DNA of 64,000 bases from Cerrena zonata (lineage: Eukaryota; Basidiomycota; Agaricomycetes; Polyporales; Cerrenaceae). The stretch spans positions 495,181 through 559,180 of the forward strand of contig JASBNA010000026.1 in NCBI GenBank assembly GCA_038087015.1, given 5' to 3'. The notes beneath the pieces were generated by a model. That model did not search any database. It was given only the letters and a program-made list of their open reading frames with translations, and was not told the DNA's origin. The position numbers were made by a program, and so were the translations under genes. This document shows positions 56,912-64,000 of this stretch, one piece after another; within the stretch, counting starts at the first letter, position 1, and each line of letters begins with the position of its first letter.

Positions 56912-57322
56912 GACTGTATTGTTGTGCATGCAATTGTCAGTGGTAAGGCAGAGAAGTAGATTAGATAGTGAACATAAAGTAAATATATATAGGTTTTTAT
57001 ATATATTTAGAGTGTGAGTGGAGCAGGTGCAGTATAAAGAAGACAGAAGATGGAAAACATAGAATAAGACATAAGAATGTAAAATACTTGGAAGTTGTAA
57101 GTACAAGCTTGGAATGAGCTTGGTAGCAGACTTGATGCAAGCTGATGTGAGTCTAGAACTATGGATGTATGATTCAGGATGAAAAGAGTATGGGAGCTCA
57201 GGGAGATAGAAAATAGAATAAATAATGATGAAAAGAATGCAGAATTACCCAAAGGTATAATATCATGCTCTAATTGGGAATTGGTGGACTTAGTGTTGTA
57301 AATGAGAAACTACAACAGACTG
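56912..57322. mobile_element. Solo LTR related to copia-2, TSD GACTG
   Basis: 401 bp (56917-57317), starting TATTGTTGTGCATGCAAT and ending AACTACAACA, flanked by GACTG at 56912-56916 and 57318-57322. The first ~60 bp and the end resemble the copia-2 LTR. The first base pair TG has become TA, in keeping with G-to-A decay. Confidence 0.85.
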
Positions 57323-58254
57323 GGAATGTTATTGTCAGGGAATACTCAATAAAGTTAGCAAAAACACTTACACAAAGCATTGATCATACCAAAAACCACA
57401 ATTTTCTGAATCTTTTAACACTTTTTTGAGTACACTGCTAGCCCTGCCATCAGACTCTTTCCAAAGTAATGGAAAGGATAGACTTGAACTTAATTTACTC
57501 AAACAAAATGTGAAAATATCCTCTCAGACTGAGTCTTCAAAATATCATAATGACTTAGAGACACTTGCTCCTGACACTAATCTAGGTAATCCCCTTTCAG
57601 AAGTGAGTTTCAACATTTTAATTATATTTGGCTGATTGTATTACCTTTAGCTATTGTGTTGAGTCCAATAGCAGAACCTGATGAGAATTCTGTCTCCAAC
57701 TCTATACCTCTTCCACCTCCAAGTGATGACCTCAATGATGATCAAATCAACAACAACATAGGAACACAATATCTACACAATATTGGTGTTAGTGCAGTAG
57801 ATGAGCTCTTTGAGTTGAGACAACCCCAACCAACTTTTGCTGACCTCAAAATAGCAAAGGCATTTATTGATAAGCTTAAGACTGCTATGTTGGATAACTC
57901 AAAATTCTCTGCTGATACCATTAGATATTTACAAAATAAACTTTCTAAAAAACTACCTAATCTATCTAACCCTTTCCTCCATCTTTCTATTGATCTCTAT
58001 CTGGCAACAGAGAATGCTTTGGAATCAACATACAGTGGTGTTTGTGATGCTATCTGTTACTGTTTTCCTAAACACAAACATAAGATTTTATCATTAGATC
58101 AGGTCAAACAGTATATTGCTGACTTTACTAATATTTATCCTATTTATAAGAACATATGTATCAACTTGTGTCTCACATTTACAGGCCCTTTCAAAATGCT
58201 TGATAGCTGTCTAACTTGTCATAAACCTCACTACAACTTGAAATATCTTGCCAT

Positions 58255-59287
58255 TGTGGTAGAAGGTTCAATCTGTGGCCATTGTACAATAAATAAAAAG
58301 TGAAAGGTCAAGTGACCAGAAGATCATAGATTGAAGATTGAAGGGAACAAGACAGTAGGGTGGGAAGTGAAACAGATATGAGAGAAGGGTGTTGATAATG
58401 AACATGGTGCCTATAGGACAGGAAATTCAATATATGAGATGACAAGATACTTAACTATAGACTTACACCAATAACATAGTGGGCAGGAACCTTGACAATG
58501 TTACCTAGGGTTTTGGATACAAGAGCTAGATGATTTAGATAAAGACTGAGTGAGGAAGAGAAGATGATTTGTTGTTTCCCCAATGTAGATATTTATACAT
58601 AAGAAGGTCCTCTCAAGCTATACTCATGGCCAAGAACCCTGCAATGAATCATAAACTGAGGAGATTGAAAGGTCTGCACAGAAGACAATGCAGAGAGCAA
58701 AAATATAACTATAAATAGAAGACCTGCCTAACAAGGAAGGAGTTTGACCAAAAAGGAAAGTGAGGGGAATTGTTCTATAGGTCTGACTTTCAAGATGTTT
58801 GATTCTACTAAGACATCTCAAGCAATGACTTGGTGTGATGACTGGGTGACCACCAGACTGATATTGATCCCTTACCTCAAGAGGAAGTGTTGAGCCTACC
58901 CCAAACATCTGCAACCTATATCCTGAGTGTCATTTGTATTATCTAGGCCTGTTGAGAAGGTAGGTATAAAATGGGGACAATTATTTAAGTAAAATGATCA
59001 AGAATAAGAGAATGAAAATGAAATTGAACTGCTGCAAATGGGGAGATGTAACCTATTGCAAAAATTGATATACCATACTATTATTGATTCTTATTTGGTC
59101 AATTCAATCAGAATGATTGGTATTGATATTTGTTTAGGTAATTGGATTGGATTATGTGAATGGACAAATGTGTTCAACTGATATGCTTTTGAGGATCCTG
59201 GTGACTGCTGCTAGGAAAGGATAATAGAATTTATATTCTCAGCTGTTTTTGTGTCTGGTCTGGGGCTTTGACATAACTACTACCACA
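58255..59287. mobile_element. LTR-like insertion (1033 bp) in Plavaka copy 2
   Basis: Sequence from TGTGGTAG to CTACCACA, absent from copy 1 at the matching point (between 213 and 218). The inverted 8-bp ends start TG and end CA as LTRs do. CCAT before and CTAT after could be a duplication with one C-to-T change. No coding content was recognised. A solo LTR is the best guess, and a small TIR element is the alternative. Confidence 0.5.
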
Positions 59288-60024
59288 CTATTTTTCACAG
59301 AAAAGAGAAGATTTTATATCAAACCTTTTTAACATTTTCAATTGTAACCTAAGTTCAGACATTGATGCAATCATCAAAAAGTATATTAGAAATGTAGTAT
59401 CATTCAGAATTTACCAAGAAACTTCACAATGCTGCAGCTCAGAGGCACTCTATTGATGCCTATAAAGACATTTTCAATAGCTCAGATTATTTAGATGCTA
59501 TTAACTGAGGTGATATTAATGATGACTTAATACTCTTGATAGCTTCTGTTGATGACCTGCAGCTTTATGCTAACAAAGAATCAAACTGCTAGGTTTATAC
59601 ATAGGTTATACTGAATCTCAATTATTCTCCTGACTGCAGGTCAAAGAAACATTGTGTTCTTCTAGGTGGTATCATACCTGGACCCAACCATCCAAAGAAC
59701 CTTGATTTATTTCTCTTTGTGGGTCTCTATCACCTTGCTGCTATACAGCATAAAGGAGGTATCACACTCTGAGATATGGTAGCCCCAGATACCAATTCAC
59801 AGCCTTGCTATCAATATAAAGCCCAGTCATATCTCATCTTTATAATAGAAGATGGTCCTAAAATAACAGCAATCAATAGATTAGTAGGTCACAGCAGGAA
59901 GTATGGTTGTTGAACTTACTGTCCAATGCCTGGTCAACACAAAAGTGAATCACCATACTATTTTTCTGCTGTATGAAAATCATTGAACTACAATATATCT
60001 GGATGTGACCATAAAAACATCAAC

Positions 60025-60481
60025 TGTCACAGACTGAGCTTTGATGCTCACCAATTTGCCTTAGCTCCTAGTATAGGGTTAGGACTCAAGGGATTTCCCA
60101 GGGATTCCCCCTTGCTTCTATTGCCTCATGGCAAGTACACTTCCATTTGCTTTTATCCTTTTGTAGTTATAGTGTTCCCACACATATGCCTGCCATTGCT
60201 GAAGCTTCTCAGCTTCCTCCATTCTATTATTAGGTTAGCTTCTACTTCTTGCCTTCTGCCATCTTCTGCTGTTCCATCTGCCTTCCGTATCTATAGTTAG
60301 CATGCACTGCCTTAGTGCACAGACTATCTTAGCTAGTATAAGTAGTTGCCCTTTGTACAGGTCAAGCCAAGCTTGATCTATCCATCGCTACCAGTCTATA
60401 CATCTCATAACGCTACCTTATCTTGTGTAGTCTCGGCTCTACTTGGGTACCTATAAGTTATAACCAGGGTTGGTTGCAACA
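60025..60481. mobile_element. Solo LTR C, same family as LTRs A and B
   Basis: 457 bp from TGTCACAGAC to GGTTGCAACA, matching LTRs A and B along its length but with many C-to-T and G-to-A changes. The flanks (TCAAC left, ACCAT right) do not match, so the duplication has decayed or a rearrangement occurred. Copy 1 of the transposase is uninterrupted here (about 935-950). Confidence 0.82.
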
Positions 60482-60690
60482 ACCATTTCTATTAAATCCT
60501 AGTTGATATTGGAGGAACTTGCTGATCTTGAGGCAATCTCATACACACAATTACAACAATAATCAGCTGGATACAGAAATTGTAAAGCTAATAATTTTTA
60601 GTAAACTTTTACTAAAATACCATCTTGGTATACTTACATGCTTTCCCCTTGATATCATGCACCTGGGTATAATTAACATTCCCCAGCACC

Positions 60691-61260
60691 TTTTGTGTTA
60701 CATGCTCCTGGTACGAAGTACCTTTTTTCTCCTTCAGACATTTATCCCATTCTCAAGCTCCATATAACTACTCTTTGCCTGACCCTTTTCTTTTGCTCTT
60801 GCCAATCATTGTGGTCATAACCCTACAGCTTAACTCTCTTATTGGCCCCATTAGGTAGTTTCAACACTTCCCATGTAGGGGATCTATACCCATTTCTCCA
60901 CACTTCTTTACTGATCAACTTCTCTTCTGTTGCTTCCTCTGCTCTCTCATCTTCTCACCAGGATCCCCTTTTTCATTGTTCTCAGTAGTACTTAAGGACC
61001 ACCTGTAACATAGTGATATCCCAGACTGAATCTATGTGGATTTACCCTTGTAACTTCTGACCCTCTGCTTGCTCAACTCAGTCAGCTTCATCTGTGCTTG
61101 AGGCTTGCTAGAATCTGCAGACTCAAACCTCAGAGAACCATACTGAGTGACTTGAGTGAACTCTCATCTTAGGTTTAGGATAACTTATTCCCTATTCCTA
61201 CTCGACATCTTTGACTTAGACTTTGACTATGTTACATCAGCTCTACTGCATAATATTTTG
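60691..61260. mobile_element. Solo LTR of another family (560 bp), TSD TTTTG
   Basis: 60696-61255, starting TGTTACATGCTCC and ending GCATAATA, with TTTTG on both sides (60691-60695 and 61256-61260). Copy 1 lacks it. The end TA instead of CA fits C-to-T decay. No other copy is seen in the window. Confidence 0.78.
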
Positions 61261-62170
61261 GAACTCTGGTATGGTACTATCAGAACCTTAAACAATCTAG
61301 AAAGACAACTTGGAACTGGGCAGTTCTAATTGACAATCTTTGGAAATTACATATTGAAATCATTGTACAGACAAGTTTCTATCTTCCAGGATCATTTGAT
61401 CACCCACTATGGAATCCAGCAAAGAAGACTTCCTCAGGTCACAAGGCTTGGGAGTTCTTACTTTATTTCTATAGACTCAGCCCTGCTATTTTCCTCAATG
61501 TTCTCCCAGATTGCTACTAGTCAAACTTCTACAAGCTTGTCTGGGATATTCAAATCTTATACCAATGCAAAATCACTTCTGAAGATCTACAGATTGCTCA
61601 CACTATTCTTGTTCAATTTGTTGAAGATTTTGAGCTGTTATACTACCAACAGAAAGACACTCATCTATATTTTATCCAACAGTGTATTTACCTGCTTGTT
61701 CACCTAGCCCCAGAGGCAACTTGTGTTAGACTACTAGGACTAACATTGCAATAAACACTAAAGTGATATTTTAGAGATATGAGCTCATAAGTTCATCAAC
61801 ACTCTAGTGCATTTACTAATCTCAGAGAGTGTGTCACTCAATATGCTTGTGTCAATGGAGTAAAGCAGTTCCTTTAGAGGTTAAGCATGTTTCAAAGGCT
61901 GTTGTCTGTATTTTATCTATGATATAAGGATATGGATCTTTTGCTTGTAGAAGCATACATCCATTATTGAGTAAGAGGAAGGTATGTGGTGGAGGTTTGT
62001 CATCTTCAAACTCTGGAAATATAGATTTAAGAAGGTAGTTGGAATATCATAAATCATTGGGCACAGTTCTCTTTGCTGAATGGTCAAATTGCACATCTAA
62101 GTCAGACCCAATTATCCTATTAAGTCTATCTTTCAAAAATCAGACTGTACTAACTAGTCTACTAACTGTG

Positions 62171-62759
62171 GCTAAATTCACTGCAGATTAATCTCAGAAT
62201 CAATCTAAGTTAGAGTAAGCTTGGCAATTGAAGTCAGGGATGATTAAATTATCAGCTATTTTTACTGCTAAGTTTAGTTACATTCAATTGAACTAGAAGA
62301 TATCAGAATTTTATAATAAGTCACTGCTTTAACTAGTTTGTATTAGAAAAATAGCAATCTAGCCTGAGAGAACAAGAATTATATAGATTATAGTAGTATA
62401 TCAATAAAGAAGTTGAAATAGTAACTGCAAGAGGAGAGCTATCACAGATAAGTGGCTATAGGAAAAAAGAGCATAGGATGATGTTCATAGTCTTATAGAC
62501 TGAGGAGAGGATAATTTCAAAAGATTAGTCTTTGAATATATTTATATTGACTTCCTAAGTTAAATAAATTTGAATATTGAGGTAGTCAAAAAGGAATCGT
62601 GTTTTGCCAGGATTGGCCTACTCTCCAAGTTGAGTGGACCACAACTTAGTGCAGAATTCCCAGCTCACTTACTGCGTGCGAGCCAAAAACATACTGTGGA
62701 AGACAATAATTTTGGGACACTATATTACCCATAAAGGCACAACCTATCTGCGGCATAGA
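62171..62759. other. AT-rich sequence, no gene seen
   Basis: Degraded sequence after the Plavaka copy. No supportable frame. Confidence 0.35.
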
Positions 62760-63425
62760 GCCCGCTGTGACATACTTGACAATTTACACCATAAGTCAAA
62801 GGCTTTGTTGCCATTGTAAGGACTTAAAGCCTCGATCCTCTTGATGAGAGCATCCTGGACAGCAAGACCAGTTCCACTTACATGCTTGGATAATACACCA
62901 CTACCACCCCATTGACTGGCTTGTCGTAGGGCTTGTGTGGTTGCAAGTGGTTGGTGACAACAGCATTCAGCGACAAGAGTCTCCAGAGCAAGCTGATAGG
63001 TGGTATGATATACAAGGGTGACTCTTGAGAGTGGAATCTGGGGCAGCTCTCACATCTGCGACAGAAAAATAAAATTGAGATATGGGGGTTGAGAAAGACC
63101 AAAGTTAGAACATATATCTACCTATATATCACGAGACACTCTATCATTCTCATCGATGCGAGCATGAAGCCGTTTCATCTCAGTAGGCTTGGAGTTGGGG
63201 AGTGAAAGACTATTATATGATACTGTTAACCAGAACTATGATTGCAAGTAAAATCTATCTCACATATTCAATGTTTGGTTCACATTGTCTGCTACTAGTG
63301 CCATTTCACAGACCTGAACTTCGAGTTCAGTTTGTGTAGGTAGTTCACGATGAGGGGGGGCAAAGAATGTCAGAATTTCTTGCAATGTTTGAGGGCCATG
63401 CAGAGGGACTAAGTTGCATTTCTTC
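62760..63425 (-). pseudogene. Broken gene of unknown function
   Basis: Three minus-strand pieces read as exons. The first (about 63425-63265) gives DVKKCNLVPLHGPQTLQEIL and TELEVQVCEMALVADNVNQ. The second (about 63215-63132) gives PNSKPTEMKRLHARIDENDR. The third (about 63055-62760) gives LSRVTLVYHTTYQLALETLV and LAVQDALIKRIEALSPYNG. GT..AG junctions can be drawn between them. A TGA just before ELPQIPLS and a TAG near 63130 break the frame. The composition is typical of a soluble helical protein. I do not recognise a family. The gene may begin outside this piece. Confidence 0.4.
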
Positions 63426-64000
63426 ACATCAGTAAAACTACACCCTCATTTTGTGTACTTATTGTGCTTGTACAAGTACAATAAGTACAGAAAAGCACAA
63501 GTATAGCATTACTTGCATCATGAGGTACAATACTTGTGCAAGCACAAGTATTTGAAATAACAACTGCAAGCTCAGTGCAAGTACTGTGCGCAAGTGCAAT
63601 TTTAACTGTACAGAAGTACTATAATTGTGACTCAGCTACTCAAGCACAAAGTAAAGTAAAAAAACAAATATATTTAGATTTAAATATATATTTTATATTA
63701 TTCACAAAAGTGGTATAAGTCTACTACTAGTATATCTTTCATAAATAACTTACCTACAGGTCTTGTTGCTTACTGTAGAGGGTAACAGGAGCCTAAACCT
63801 AGTGTTGAGATGCTCAGGCTGGAGCATGAGGTTCAAGTTACTTACGGAAGACAGTCACAATGTACATGTTGATCATACTAGTAAGATGCAGAAGTTATGC
63901 CTGCTAGCTCTCACAAATACAGACTATATAGGTATTGATACTAGCTCTTGCATCATCACATCCCATGGCGGGAGCCCAAGCTGCAAGAGGAACATGCTTA
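63426..64000. repeat. GTACTTGTGC-type low-complexity patch and unassigned end
   Basis: Between about 63465 and 63600 the words ACTTGTGC and GCACAAGT recur on both strands, including the near-palindrome ATACTTGTGCAAGCACAAGT at about 63529. From 63720 to the end I see nothing supportable. Confidence 0.4.

Larger units (their letters stand above)
57426..62170 (+). pseudogene. Plavaka-type transposase, copy 2, heavily decayed and interrupted
   Basis: It aligns with copy 1 from 58041 onward and also keeps an N-terminal part absent there. A possible 48-bp intron is at 57603-57650, followed by SPIAEPDENSVSN, acidic and Pro-rich sequence, and CINLCLTFTGPF..LDSCLTCHKPHYN, where the Cys pairs of the zinc-like motif are better kept than in copy 1. 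Compared with copy 1, most changes are C to T or G to A, and many stops appear (for example after 59510 and 59590). Three LTR-like insertions split it: 58255-59287, 60025-60481 and 60696-61255. The C-terminal third fades after about 61900. Confidence 0.85.

Overview
The window looks like transposon-packed, largely non-genic nuclear DNA of an agaricomycete basidiomycete. I base this on Plavaka-type (Tnp2/CACTA-like) transposases, short spliceosomal introns (about 40-60 bp, GT..AG), an F-box fragment, multi-exon genes of a style common in mushroom genomes, Ty3/gypsy and Ty1/copia elements, and patches of fungal mitochondrial DNA. I cannot name the species. No rRNA gene, CRISPR array or bacterial-type operon is visible.

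Layout, left to right. 1-2463: 3' part of a decayed Plavaka transposase. 2615-4549: a broken multi-exon gene of unknown function. 4924-5655: a 156-bp tandem array with a hairpin in each unit. 5970-8280: pyrimidine-rich repeats, then a 1.9-kb TIR element. 8281-11672: two head-to-head genes of unknown function, each split by a 446-bp solo LTR of one family with its own perfect target duplication. 12109-12187: a tRNA-like/SINE-like segment. 12620-15536: a complete two-gene PIF/Harbinger transposon. 16376-18300: inserted mitochondrial DNA (rps3, a cob intron LAGLIDADG gene, the last cob exon). 19288-19572: an F-box pseudogene cut by a foldback MITE. 21031-27579: a second mitochondrial-like patch, several tandem arrays and a long, apparently perfect inverted repeat. 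27655-29349: MITEs and a gypsy integrase/chromodomain fragment.

29434-52793 is a five-level nest. A decayed copia element (copia-1) is split by a Ty3/gypsy element (TSD TGAGG). The gypsy gag is split by a PIF/Harbinger element (TSD TAA). The PIF transposase is split by a second copy of the 1.9-kb TIR element. That copy is split by a second copia element (copia-2, TSD TCTGG, LTRs about 99% identical). The reading frame of the host gene can be followed across several of these insertions. The gypsy element also has a long, same-strand ORF after pol, with an Arg/Ser/His-rich region and no recognised domain; this is the least expected coding feature here.

53534-57317: two large inverted-repeat elements and a solo LTR related to copia-2. 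57426-62170: a second Plavaka copy carrying three solo-LTR or LTR-like insertions. 62760-63420: another broken unknown gene.

Nearly everything coding is dead, and in a consistent way. Almost every in-frame stop is TGA where CGA (or TGG) is expected (12 of 12 in gypsy gag-pol), which points to C-to-T decay at CpG (methylation- or RIP-like). Solo LTRs outnumber full elements, indicating frequent LTR-LTR recombination. The only apparently intact genes are the Myb/SANT-like partner genes of the two PIF elements.
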